A stretch of DNA of 26,079 bases from Caulobacterales bacterium (GTDB lineage Bacteria > Pseudomonadota > Alphaproteobacteria > Caulobacterales > Parvularculaceae), in the NCBI GenBank assembly GCA_020638525.1, contig JACKIL010000021.1, positions 1 through 26,079 of the forward strand, in the 5' to 3' direction. Of this stretch, positions 15,992 to 23,176 are shown one piece after another. Positions within the stretch are counted from its first letter, which is position 1; every line of letters starts with the position of its first letter. The notes below the pieces were generated by a model. The model saw only the letters and a list, made by a program, of their open reading frames with translations. It was not told the origin of the DNA and did no database searches. A program made the position numbers and the translations under genes.

Positions 15992-17049
15992 GTTCGCCAG
16001 TGCAAGGTTCCGCCCGCAATCGGGTTGACGAAGGGCGCTGACGCATCGCGCGCCATCCAGGCGCGTTTGAGGCGCACATACCATTTCGCCGGTTCATCGG
16101 GGTCGCCGACATAAAGCGGGCGGTGCGCGGCGCGCGCAAGGTTCTCGTTCTGCGCGCGCAGGATGGCGCCGTCCTGACCGAGGAAACTCTCCGTCATCTT
16201 CTGCGCGATCGGGTGCAGCAAAGTCAGCAGCGCAATATCCCAAAAAATGACATGCACGATATCCGTCTTGCCGTCTTCGGTCGGCGTCATCGCGGTGAGG
16301 CCGAGCACGGTGCGCTTGCCGAGGCGGATGGTTTCGAGGCGTACGCCCGGCAGGCGGAACTCGATCTCCGTCGTCGGCGCGCCGCCGAAGAATTTGTAGA
16401 TGCGGCTGTTCGACGATGGCCGGTGCGCCGGCATTTTGAAACCGAGCGGCGTCGGCTCGAACGTCTTCGTCTTGTCTTTGAGGCCCGCCCCTTCGCGCCA
16501 CCACCACTGGCGATGAACGAAAGGCGTGTGCGCAGGGTCGACAAGGCCGATCACCGTTTCATCGAACGGCCCTTCGGCGCCGACGCGCACGGTGATGCGC
16601 GGGCGCCAGTCGGCGGGAAGGCCGGTCTCAGGCGGCTCGCAGGCTGGCGGCGCTTCGCGCCCGTCCGCCGCCCAGTAAATCCAGATGAGGCCGTTCGCTT
16701 CGTGAAGCGGGTAGCGGCGCACTTTGATTTTCGCCGCGTCGAACTGCGCGTAGGAAGGCAGCGCCGGAATGAGCGAACAGGCGCCGCTCTTCGTCGCAAA
16801 CCGCCAGCCGTGATAGGGGCATTCGACAGCCGGCTCGCCCTCTTCCACGATGCGCCCGCCCGACAGCGGCGCCGCGCGATGCGGGCAGACATCCTTCATG
16901 GCGAAGGCTTCGCCAGATTTCGTCCGCCCAAGGACGACCGGCTCGCCGAAGAAGAGCTTGCGCTCCATCGCGCCGGGCTTCACCTCGCTTGAGAGCGCGG
17001 CGAGATACCAGAGATCCGCAGGCGCGGCGTCTTCCGCAAGCGCGCTCAT
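15988..17049 (-). CDS. Rieske [2Fe-2S] non-haem iron oxygenase, alpha-subunit type
   Basis: A 353-residue aromatic ring-hydroxylating oxygenase-type protein. The Rieske cluster ligands are Cys55 and His57 (CPHRAAPLS) with Cys77 and His80 (CPYHGW). The mononuclear iron motif is Asp171-His174-His179 (VDPAHTPFVH). Both sites are complete, so it should be an active monooxygenase or demethylase needing an external reductase. Single-gene members of this type act on aromatic acids, sterols or pigments; nothing nearby names the substrate. Its ATG overlaps the recR stop (ATGA), and it ends inside a hairpin, so it is the last gene of the dnaX transcript. The partner is unexpected for a recombination-gene operon. 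Confidence 0.9.
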   Translation of the reverse strand: MSALAEDAAPADLWYLAALSSEVKPGAMERKLFFGEPVVLGRTKSGEAFAMKDVCPHRAAPLSGGRIVEEGEPAVECPYHGWRFATKSGACSLIPALPSYAQFDAAKIKVRRYPLHEANGLIWIYWAADGREAPPACEPPETGLPADWRPRITVRVGAEGPFDETVIGLVDPAHTPFVHRQWWWREGAGLKDKTKTFEPTPLGFKMPAHRPSSNSRIYKFFGGAPTTEIEFRLPGVRLETIRLGKRTVLGLTAMTPTEDGKTDIVHVIFWDIALLTLLHPIAQKMTESFLGQDGAILRAQNENLARAAHRPLYVGDPDEPAKWYVRLKRAWMARDASAPFVNPIAGGTLHWRT

Positions 17050-17651
17050 GCGGGCCGGCGCGCCTTCATCGCGGCGCTAAGCGTTCCCTCGTCGAGATAA
17101 TCAAGCTCGCCGCCAACCGGCACGCCTTGGCTGAGGCGTGTAACCGACACGCCGCCGCCTTCGAGATGATCGGCGAGATAATGCGCGGTCGTTTGCCCGT
17201 CGACGGTCGCGGGCAGCGCCAGCACGACTTCTTTCACCGCGCCTTCTTTAACGCGCGCGATGAGCGCGCCGATGTGAAGATCGTCGGGCCCGACGCCGTC
17301 GAGCGGCGACAAAAGCCCGCCGAGCACATGATAGGCGCCGCGATGGGCGCCCGCGCGCTCAAGCGCCCAGAGGTCGCCGACATCCTGCACCACGCAAAGC
17401 ACGGTCTTCTCGCGCGTTACGTCCGCGCAGATCGCGCAAGGGTCAATCGAATCCCAGTTTCCGCAGACGGAGCACGCCTTCACTTTGTCCGCCGCATCCG
17501 CAAGCGCAAAAGCAAGCGGGCGCATGACCGGATCACGCTTCTTCAACAGATAAAGCGCAGCACGCTTCGCAGAACGCGGCCCCAGCCCCGGCATTTTCGC
17601 AAGGAGGTCGATGAGGCGCTGAAGTTCGGGGCCGATCTGATTGGCGGGCAT
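17046..17651 (-). CDS. recR: Recombination mediator protein RecR
   Basis: RecR works with RecO and RecF to load RecA at gaps. The length of 201 residues is typical. It has the helix-hairpin-helix region (LLAKMPGLGPRSAKRAALYLL), a four-Cys zinc finger (CSVCGNW...CAIC) and a Toprim domain (LCVVQDVGDLWALERAGAHRGAYHVLGG). The order dnaX, ybaB, recR is conserved widely in bacteria; here one small gene sits between ybaB and recR. It starts three bases after that gene's stop. Confidence 0.95.
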   Translation of the reverse strand: MPANQIGPELQRLIDLLAKMPGLGPRSAKRAALYLLKKRDPVMRPLAFALADAADKVKACSVCGNWDSIDPCAICADVTREKTVLCVVQDVGDLWALERAGAHRGAYHVLGGLLSPLDGVGPDDLHIGALIARVKEGAVKEVVLALPATVDGQTTAHYLADHLEGGGVSVTRLSQGVPVGGELDYLDEGTLSAAMKARRPA

Positions 17652-17654
17652 GCA

Positions 17655-17963
17655 CTACTCTTTGGAATCGACACGAAAGGCGCCGATATAAGTTTCTTCG
17701 ACCGTCGCATCCTGCCAGCGCTTGTCAATTGCGGCGTATTCATCTTTGTACGCTTCGACAAGCAGGCCGCGCACATGCTCGTCTTTGAAGTAATCAATGG
17801 TTACGAAGCACAACTCTTCGCGCTCATCGGAAAGCAGATCCGTGCGGACATAGCCGGGCGAGCGCGCAAAGAATACCGCCCATTCTCCATTCGGCCCATA
17901 GGCGCGCTGGAACTTCTCTCTCCACTCAGGTTTGACGCGGTATGACCAGATATAAGCGTGCAT
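17655..17963 (-). CDS. Small protein with possible dimeric alpha/beta-barrel (ABM-like) fold
   Basis: A 102-residue soluble protein beginning MHAYIWSYRVKPEWREKF and continuing with FARSPGYVRTDLL and ELCFVTIDYFKDE. The pattern of a first strand with R/K-x-x-W/F, a helix, SPGY and a third strand is typical of the antibiotic-biosynthesis-monooxygenase / NIPSNAP-like fold. No specific function can be given. It sits between ybaB and recR with gaps of 13 and 3 bases and so belongs to the operon. Its base use looks slightly more AT-rich than that of its neighbours. Confidence 0.72.
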   Translation of the reverse strand: MHAYIWSYRVKPEWREKFQRAYGPNGEWAVFFARSPGYVRTDLLSDEREELCFVTIDYFKDEHVRGLLVEAYKDEYAAIDKRWQDATVEETYIGAFRVDSKE

Positions 17964-17976
17964 CTAGGTCGCGACC

Positions 17977-18300
17977 TTAAAACGGCAGCTTCATCCCCGG
18001 CGGCAGCGGCAAGCCCGCTGTCAAGGATTTCATTTGTTCGGCCGTCTGCGTTTCAAGTTTTGATTTCGCGTCGTTGATCGCGGCGGCGATGAGGTCTTCG
18101 ACGACTTCGCCTTCATCCTCTTTCAGGAGCGAGCGCTCGATGGCGACGGCTTTGCAATAGCCTTTGCCGTTCATGACGATTTTGACCATGCCGCCGCCGG
18201 AGACGCCTTCGATTTCCATCGCGGCGATCTTCTCCTGCATTTCCTGCATTTTGGCCTGCATGGCGCCGGCCTGCTTCATGAGCTCGCCGAGATCTTTCAC
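17977..18300 (-). CDS. ybaB: YbaB/EbfC family nucleoid-associated protein
   Basis: A 107-residue DNA-binding protein that forms dimers and coats the nucleoid. It follows the family along its length: LGELMKQAGAMQAKMQEMQ, then GGMVKIVMNGKGYCKAVAIERSLL, and the conserved C-terminal LPPGMKLPF. I set the start at GTG 18300, which overlaps the dnaX TGA (GTGA). The open frame continues upstream inside dnaX, but that part has no YbaB character. The coupling with dnaX and the nearby recR are the usual arrangement. Confidence 0.93.
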   Translation of the reverse strand: MKDLGELMKQAGAMQAKMQEMQEKIAAMEIEGVSGGGMVKIVMNGKGYCKAVAIERSLLKEDEGEVVEDLIAAAINDAKSKLETQTAEQMKSLTAGLPLPPGMKLPF

Positions 18301-20048
18301 GCTTCTTGCTCCTCGTCTTCGTCGGTTTCGTCCGGCGCTTCCGCGACCGGTTCGATGGCGGGGCGGATGTCGCGGATCGCTGCAATCTCCGCATCCGGAA
18401 AGAGTTCGAGCGCGCGCTTGACGAGCGGGTGCGCCATCACTTCCGCGGTGCGCGCATCGCGCATGGTGGGCTCGCCCTCGACATTCGCGTTGACGGTGAT
18501 CGCCCAGAACTGGCCCGTCCATTCGCGAAGGCGCTGCGTCAGGCGGTTCACAAGCTCGCCCGGCGCGCGCTCGTGCAGGCGCAGCTCGATGCGGCCGACG
18601 GCGAACGAGATGAGGTGAACGTAACTCTCAAGCTCGATCTTCAGCTTGATGTCGCGCTTTTCGCCCGCGAGCGCGACGATGTCGGCGAAGCTGCGAAGCT
18701 CGGGGCCGGCGGGCGCGCGGCGCGCCTGCGGTTCGGGGAAGGCTTCTTCGCGTGCGGGCTCCGCCGAATATCCGCCGCCGCCAAGCGCGGATTTGGGACT
18801 AGGGATTCGGGATTCGGGATTCGGTTGCGCAGAAACAGAACCCGAATCCCTGATCCCGCTTCCCGAATCCCTCTTCAGCATACGGAGCGCCTCATCTGGC
18901 GTCGGCAGGTCAGCGGCGTAGGCGAGGCGAATGAGCGCCATCTCGCCCGCCGCCGCCGGGTCCGGCGCCTCGCGCGTTTCGGAAAGGCCCTTCATCAGAA
19001 GCGACCAAGCGCGCGTCAACGCATTGAGGGAGAGCTTGCCCGCCATGTCGCGCGCGCGCTCGGCGTCCGCCTCACCCGCCGCACCATGGCCCGCCGCATC
19101 GGGCCCCGCGGCTTTGACGCGGGTAAGGAGATGCACGAGCTCCAGCATGTCGCGCAGGACGACGCCGGGGTCGGCGCCGGCGTCGTATTGCGTGCGGAAA
19201 TGCTCAAGCGCGGTTTTCGCGTCGCCCGAAAAGACCGCCGAGAGCAGGTCCCAGACCTGCGTGCGGTCAGCGAGGCCCAGCATGTCGCGGATCGACGCGG
19301 CGTTCACCGGCTCGCCCGTCGCGCCGTTCTGCACGATCGCCTGATCGAGAATGGAAAGCGCATCGCGCACCGAGCCTTCGGCGGCGCGCGCGATCATGAA
19401 GAGGCCTTCGCGCTCGACTTCAACTTTTTCCTTTTGCGCAATCGCTGACAGGTGCTCGGTCAGCACGTCGGGGTCGATGCGGCGCAAATCGAAACGCTGG
19501 CAGCGCGAGAGCACGGTGACGGGAAGCTTCCTGATCTCCGTCGTCGCGAAGATGAACTTCACATGCGGGGGCGGCTCTTCGAGCGTTTTGAGCAGCGCGT
19601 TGAACGCCGCCGTCGAGAGCATGTGCACTTCGTCGATGATGTAGACTTTGTAGCGCGCTTCGACCGGCGCGTAGCGCACGCCCTCGATCAGCTCGCGAAT
19701 GTCGCCGACGCCGGTGCGCGAGGCCGCGTCCATCTCAAGCACGTCCGGGTGTCGGCTTTCGGCGATGGCGCGGCAGTGGAGCCCCTCTTGCGCCATGTCG
19801 ATCTGCGGGCCGTTATCCTCGCCATTGGGGCCGACATAATTGAGCGCGCGGGCGAGAATGCGCGCCGTCGTCGTTTTCCCCACCCCGCGAACGCCGGTGA
19901 GCACGTAAGCATGCGCGATGCGCCCCGAGGAGAACGCATTGCGCAATGTCTTCACCATCGCCTCATGGCCGATGAGGTCGTTGAAGCTTTGCGGGCGGTA
20001 TTTTCGGGCCAGCACCTGATAGGGCGCGGCGTCCTGAGACTCGGGCAT
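18297..20048 (-). CDS. dnaX: DNA polymerase III subunit gamma/tau
   Basis: The clamp-loader motor that links polymerase cores at the fork. From ATG 20048 it has 583 residues; TTG at 20057 would add three. Numbered from that TTG, Walker A is GVRGVGKT (55-62), Walker B IIDEVHML (140-147), the sensor/arginine-finger segment LSRCQRF (183-189) and the lid begins near 216. Of the zinc-module cysteines only one is left (LHC, 95), as I recall for other alphaproteobacterial DnaX proteins. The tau-type C-terminal domain starts near 455 and ends in an acidic tail. Residues about 395-421 come from a palindromic element inserted in frame. I found no obvious slippery AAAAAAG-type site in frame for making gamma. 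It is the first gene of the operon to ybaB. Confidence 0.95.
   Translation of the reverse strand: MPESQDAAPYQVLARKYRPQSFNDLIGHEAMVKTLRNAFSSGRIAHAYVLTGVRGVGKTTTARILARALNYVGPNGEDNGPQIDMAQEGLHCRAIAESRHPDVLEMDAASRTGVGDIRELIEGVRYAPVEARYKVYIIDEVHMLSTAAFNALLKTLEEPPPHVKFIFATTEIRKLPVTVLSRCQRFDLRRIDPDVLTEHLSAIAQKEKVEVEREGLFMIARAAEGSVRDALSILDQAIVQNGATGEPVNAASIRDMLGLADRTQVWDLLSAVFSGDAKTALEHFRTQYDAGADPGVVLRDMLELVHLLTRVKAAGPDAAGHGAAGEADAERARDMAGKLSLNALTRAWSLLMKGLSETREAPDPAAAGEMALIRLAYAADLPTPDEALRMLKRDSGSGIRDSGSVSAQPNPESRIPSPKSALGGGGYSAEPAREEAFPEPQARRAPAGPELRSFADIVALAGEKRDIKLKIELESYVHLISFAVGRIELRLHERAPGELVNRLTQRLREWTGQFWAITVNANVEGEPTMRDARTAEVMAHPLVKRALELFPDAEIAAIRDIRPAIEPVAEAPDETDEDEEQEA
18795..18873. repeat. 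Palindromic GGGATTCGGG repeat inside dnaX
   Basis: The plus strand has three tandem copies of the 8-mer unit GGGATTCG (18802-18825). After a short spacer comes an inverted arm with CCCGAATCCC (18841-18850), TGATCCCGCT and TCCCGAATCCC (18861-18871). The arms can form a long hairpin. It encodes a Ser/Pro/Asp/Arg-rich stretch (DSGSGIRDSGS...NPESRIPSPKS) unlike the rest of DnaX and lies in the linker before the tau domain. It keeps the frame open. Confidence 0.82.
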
Positions 20049-20118
20049 ACCCGTCAATATCAGGGCGAGCGCTCAGGCCGCAAGGCGCGCGGCGGCCAGA
20101 GGGGAAAAGCGCCCCGCC

Positions 20119-20514
20119 CTAGCGGCCTTCGACCTGCCTTGCGTAATCATCCGCGTCGTACCACCCCCGCGATGATTCGATCTTGAGGTCGGGGCCGAGG
20201 TCCCATTCCTCCCAACCGGAAATGACGAGCGGATTGCCGGTTCCCGAATCATGCCCGGTGAATTTCCACAGATAGACGACATGTCCGCCCGCCGCGCGCA
20301 CGCCTTCGCAAACCAGCGAGAGATCGGGAACGCCGGTGAAAAAGCCATTCGCCATTTCCTCGACGCCGGCCCGTCCCTGATATGGGGCGCCGTTGTTGAT
20401 GACGATGCGCCCGCCCGACGAGAAATGCGCCGCCACCGCCGCCGCCGATCCTGAATTCCAGGCGTCGGTATAGGCCTTCGCCATCGCCTCTATTGCAGCG
20501 TTGTCATGCGGCAT
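20119..20514 (-). CDS. SnoaL-like / nuclear transport factor 2 fold protein
   Basis: A small protein with the cone-shaped NTF2 fold: AYTDAWNSGSAAAVAAHFSSGG is the usual first helix and turn, followed by YQGRAGVEEMANGFFTGVPDLSLV and a C-terminal GWYDADDYARQVEGR. Members are epoxide hydrolases, ketosteroid-isomerase relatives, polyketide cyclases or plain binding proteins. I chose ATG 20514 (131 residues) because GGGGAGAG lies nine bases upstream. A longer form could start at TTG 20541, overlapping the upstream SDR stop. It lies directly after the SDR gene, so both may act on the same small molecule, possibly a steroid- or terpenoid-like one. That is inference. Confidence 0.82.
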   Translation of the reverse strand: MPHDNAAIEAMAKAYTDAWNSGSAAAVAAHFSSGGRIVINNGAPYQGRAGVEEMANGFFTGVPDLSLVCEGVRAAGGHVVYLWKFTGHDSGTGNPLVISGWEEWDLGPDLKIESSRGWYDADDYARQVEGR

Positions 20515-20537
20515 GCCGGCTTTCTCTCCCCGCCATG

Positions 20538-21500
20538 TCAATTCCCGAGCCGGCCCATGCCGACATCGAGACTCACGACCGGGCGATAACCGAGTTCTGC
20601 GCGCGCCTTGCCGTCATTGATCGTGCAGTCGCGGCTCATGATGGCGGCGGTGAAACGCGTGATCGGCGGCGGCGATTTCGCGCCGGCCATGCGCCACAAG
20701 GGCTCCGTCGCCGCAGCAAGCCCGCGCGCGGCCCAGCCCGGAATTGACTTGTCAGGCGGCGTAACGCCCGCCGTCGCGAGATAGCGCGTGAGGAAGTCGC
20801 GGAAAGAAAGCGTCTCGCCATCGGTGACGAAATAGGCCTCGCCCGGCTTGCCGCCCTCGAGCGCCAGCGAAATCGCCTCGACGAGATTGTCGACATGCGT
20901 CGTCGACGTCATCGCGGCGCCGCCGTCGATCCAGGCGAACTTTCCCGCCTTCACCATCTCGCAGACCGCCGGCAGCACGGTCTTGTCGCCGGGGCCCCAG
21001 ACGAGGCGCGGGCGGATGACGATCGTCTCAAAGCCGTTCGCGGGATCGTTCGCCGCGCGCACCAGCGCTTCGGCGCGCGCTTTCGTGCGCGAATAGGGAA
21101 AGGGCGAGTTCGGCGCGAGCGGATAAGTCTCGTCGATATCGCGCATGTGCTGGCCGTGAAAGAGCGCGGCCTCCGTGCCGACATGGACGAAACGCTTGAC
21201 GCCCGCAGCTTTCGCTGCGCCCAGCATTCGCTCCGTACCCGTCACATTGATTTCGTCATAGAGCGCGGACGGGCCCCATTCTTCGACATAGGCCGCGCAA
21301 TGGATGACGGCTTCGGCGTCGCCGATGCGCTCGCTCGTCACGTTTTGAAGATCGCCGCGCACCGGGCGCGCGGCATGGGCGAGCAGCGCCGCGTCGCTCT
21401 CAAGCGAGCGCGACAGACCGACAATGTCATGCTGGCGCGAGAGCGCGAGCGAAACCGCGCCGCCGACAAATCCAGATCCGCCTGTCAGGAAAATCTTCAA
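20538..21500 (-). CDS. Extended short-chain dehydrogenase, NAD-dependent epimerase/dehydratase type
   Basis: A Rossmann-fold oxidoreductase with the nucleotide motif TGGSGFVG at the N-terminus and the catalytic Tyr-x-x-x-Lys in PYSRTKARAEAL; HVGTEAALF supplies the preceding strand. It resembles 3-beta-hydroxysteroid dehydrogenase/epimerase-type extended SDRs (IRPRLVWGPGD, THVDNLVEAI). From the TTG at 21500, with AAGGCGG upstream, it has 320 residues and begins LKIFLTGGSGF as is usual. The open frame reaches 21569 with a Cys-rich extension that looks non-coding. It is followed immediately by the SnoaL-like gene. The substrate is unknown. Confidence 0.87.
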   Translation of the reverse strand: MKIFLTGGSGFVGGAVSLALSRQHDIVGLSRSLESDAALLAHAARPVRGDLQNVTSERIGDAEAVIHCAAYVEEWGPSALYDEINVTGTERMLGAAKAAGVKRFVHVGTEAALFHGQHMRDIDETYPLAPNSPFPYSRTKARAEALVRAANDPANGFETIVIRPRLVWGPGDKTVLPAVCEMVKAGKFAWIDGGAAMTSTTHVDNLVEAISLALEGGKPGEAYFVTDGETLSFRDFLTRYLATAGVTPPDKSIPGWAARGLAAATEPLWRMAGAKSPPPITRFTAAIMSRDCTINDGKARAELGYRPVVSLDVGMGRLGN

Positions 21501-21697
21501 CAGACCGCCTTTCGAAACTGCGCAATCCGCGCATTCCGTGCAGCCCATGGAACGTCGCCGCCACTGCATTCCGGCGCGAACGCGTCCCGCCTCTCGCAGC
21601 GGCGCGCCTCACCGGTAATATTGCTTTTCCCGTTAATGCGCGTTCGCGCGCGGGATCAGCGCAGCAACACTTACTCAACTCTCCCCATGAGCAAGAG

Positions 21698-21790
21698 TGG
21701 AAGGCTGAAACGACCCGAACCGAAACTCGTTACGGCTGCTTCCTTCCGGACCTGACCGGGTTGGCGAGGAGTCCGTCCGCCAGCCTTCCG
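21698..21790 (-). ncRNA. ffs: Small signal recognition particle RNA (4.5S type)
   Basis: The minus strand contains the SRP core GGTCAGGTCCGGAAGGAAGCAG, with the GGAA tetraloop flanked by the asymmetric loop that binds Ffh. The ends GGAAGGCTG (21789-21781) and CAGCCTTCC (21707-21699) pair perfectly over nine bases, which fixes the limits to within a base or two and gives about 93 nt. A promoter lies just upstream. The rest of the stretch 21501-21875 holds only this gene, its promoter and the nudC ribosome site. Confidence 0.93.
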
Positions 21791-21796
21791 GGGCGG

Positions 21797-21825
21797 AATA
21801 TCTGCGCTGCGCGCTTCAAATGCAA
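21797..21825 (-). promoter_or_regulatory. Probable promoter of ffs
   Basis: On the minus strand TTGCAT (21820-21825), a 17-base spacer and GATATT (21797-21802) resemble a sigma-70 promoter. The expected start lies about seven bases on, near 21790, which is where the closing stem of the SRP RNA begins. Confidence 0.6.
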
Positions 21826-21875
21826 GGCTCGACAGCTTAGGGATTTCCCCTAAAGGCGCGTCAGGAGTTTCCCAA

Positions 21876-22793
21876 ATGTCGACCGCGGACACTTTATGCC
21901 TCTTCGCCGCAGAACCGTTGAACCGCGCCTCCGACGAGCGCACGAAACCTGAATGGATCGCGGGCAAGCTCGCCGATCCGTCAAGCATGCTGCTGCCGGT
22001 CTGGCGCGGCGACCCGCTTGTGACGGGCGACAAGGCCGCGTTTCTCTCCACCGCGGCGCGCGGCGAATTTCCGGCTTCTGCGCCTGTCGTCTTTCTCGGT
22101 CTCGACTGGAAAGGTTCGGCCGTTTTCGCGATCGACGTCTCGCAGGCCCCCTCGCCTGATAGCGCGCCGTTCGCCGATATCGGCGTCTATATGCCGCTGC
22201 GCGAAGCGGCCTCGCGCGTCGATGCGGACGATCTCGCAATTGTCGGACAAGCCCGCTGGCTCCTCGACTGGCATCGCCGGCACGGCTTCTGCGCGGTCTG
22301 CGGCGCGCCGAGCGAGGTGAAAGACGGCGGCGCGAAACGTCAGTGCCCGGAGTGTCAGGCCGAGCACTTCCCGCGCTCGGACCCTGTGGCGATCGTCCTC
22401 GCGATCCATGACGGCGCCTGCCTTCTCGGGCGGAACACCCGCTTTCCGCCGGGCTTCTTCTCCGCGCTCGCCGGCTATGTCGAAGCGTCCGAGACGCCGG
22501 AAGCCTGCGCCGTGCGCGAGATCAAGGAAGAGGCGGGCGTCACGCTCACCGCCGTTCACTACCAGTTCTCGCAGCCCTGGCCCTTCCCGTCGTCCATGAT
22601 GATGGGCTTTCTCGCCGACGCCAAGGATCGCACGTTGAAGCTCGACGAGACCGAGATCTGCGAGGCGAAATGGGTCGACAAGGCGGAAATCCGCGCCATT
22701 CTCGGCGGCGAGAAACGCGAGAATTTCTTCCTGCCGCCGCGTTTCACCATCGCGCGCCGCCTGATCGAGCATTGGGCGCAAAGCGAGCGCTGA
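21876..22793 (+). CDS. nudC: NAD(+) diphosphatase (Nudix hydrolase)
   Basis: It hydrolyses NADH or NAD to NMN(H) and AMP, and in Escherichia coli NudC also removes NAD caps from RNA. The 305-residue protein has a zinc ribbon with Cys139, Cys142, Cys157 and Cys160, then a Nudix box at 200-222 with all key residues (Gly200, Glu206, Arg214, Glu215, Glu218, Glu219, Gly221). SQPWPFPSS (232-240) is the motif that separates NudC from other Nudix enzymes. AGGAG at 21863-21867 supports the ATG. It stands alone on the plus strand, divergent from ffs. Confidence 0.95.
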   Translation: MSTADTLCLFAAEPLNRASDERTKPEWIAGKLADPSSMLLPVWRGDPLVTGDKAAFLSTAARGEFPASAPVVFLGLDWKGSAVFAIDVSQAPSPDSAPFADIGVYMPLREAASRVDADDLAIVGQARWLLDWHRRHGFCAVCGAPSEVKDGGAKRQCPECQAEHFPRSDPVAIVLAIHDGACLLGRNTRFPPGFFSALAGYVEASETPEACAVREIKEEAGVTLTAVHYQFSQPWPFPSSMMMGFLADAKDRTLKLDETEICEAKWVDKAEIRAILGGEKRENFFLPPRFTIARRLIEHWAQSER

Positions 22794-22852
22794 TTCGACA
22801 GGAGAAAGCTGAGGCGCTAGACTTTTCCCCAGTCGTGTAGGGAGGGGGTCCC

Positions 22853-23056
22853 ATGCCGAAATGGCTTTCGTCGACGCTCATCGTCATCGGTTTTCTTGCG
22901 CTCGTCGCGATGGCGCTTCTGCCTCGCAATATCGAAGTGACGGTCTCGACCAATGTCGATGACCGCGACAAGCACTACATCTACAATCAGGGCGACTCGC
23001 TTCACACGCCGCCGGGCGACGTTGAGATCGAAGTCGAGGTTGAGGACGAGGAGTAA
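22853..23056 (+). CDS. Small single-helix membrane protein, unknown function
   Basis: A 67-residue protein with one hydrophobic helix (about 4-23) and a short polar domain that ends in alternating Glu and Val (VEIEVEVEDEE). GGAGG at 22841-22845 gives a good ribosome site, and codon use matches its neighbours, so I believe it is real. It lies 59 bases after nudC and may be co-transcribed. No family is recognised. Confidence 0.7.
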   Translation: MPKWLSSTLIVIGFLALVAMALLPRNIEVTVSTNVDDRDKHYIYNQGDSLHTPPGDVEIEVEVEDEE

Positions 23057-23170
23057 CCCGCCTCGCCCTTCGAGGCGCGCTTTGCGCGCACCTCAGGGTG
23101 AGGCTCACACCCGCTCTGTTCCCGGCCCTCATCCTGAGGTGCGTGGACGAAGTCCGCGCCTCGAAGGATG
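23057..23170. repeat. Palindromic intergenic repeat (CCTCATCCTGAGG type)
   Basis: Two arms of about 43 bases, the left with CCTTCGAGGCGCG and CGCACCTCAGGGTGAGG, the right with CCTCATCCTGAGGTGCG and CGCGCCTCGAAGGATG, are imperfect inverted copies around a spacer of about 23 bases. This is a widely scattered alphaproteobacterial intergenic repeat. It fills the space between the small membrane gene and the convergent pheA stop and can form a long hairpin at the 3' ends of both transcripts. Confidence 0.82.
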
Positions 23171-23176
23171 CTTGCG

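Noticed and set aside
18301..18522. Upstream extension of the ybaB frame into dnaX
   Set aside because: The extra sequence is Arg-rich and unlike YbaB; the GTG overlapping the dnaX stop explains the start.
19400..19450. Slippery A-run in dnaX (CAAAAGGAAAAAGTT) as a gamma frameshift site
   Set aside because: The run is split and out of phase for the A AAA AAG type of shift, and lies inside the ATPase lid region, where a shift would give a non-functional protein.
21501..21569. Cys-rich N-terminal extension of the SDR
   Set aside because: Extended SDRs normally begin just before the TGGSGFVG strand; TTG at 21500 has a better upstream site.
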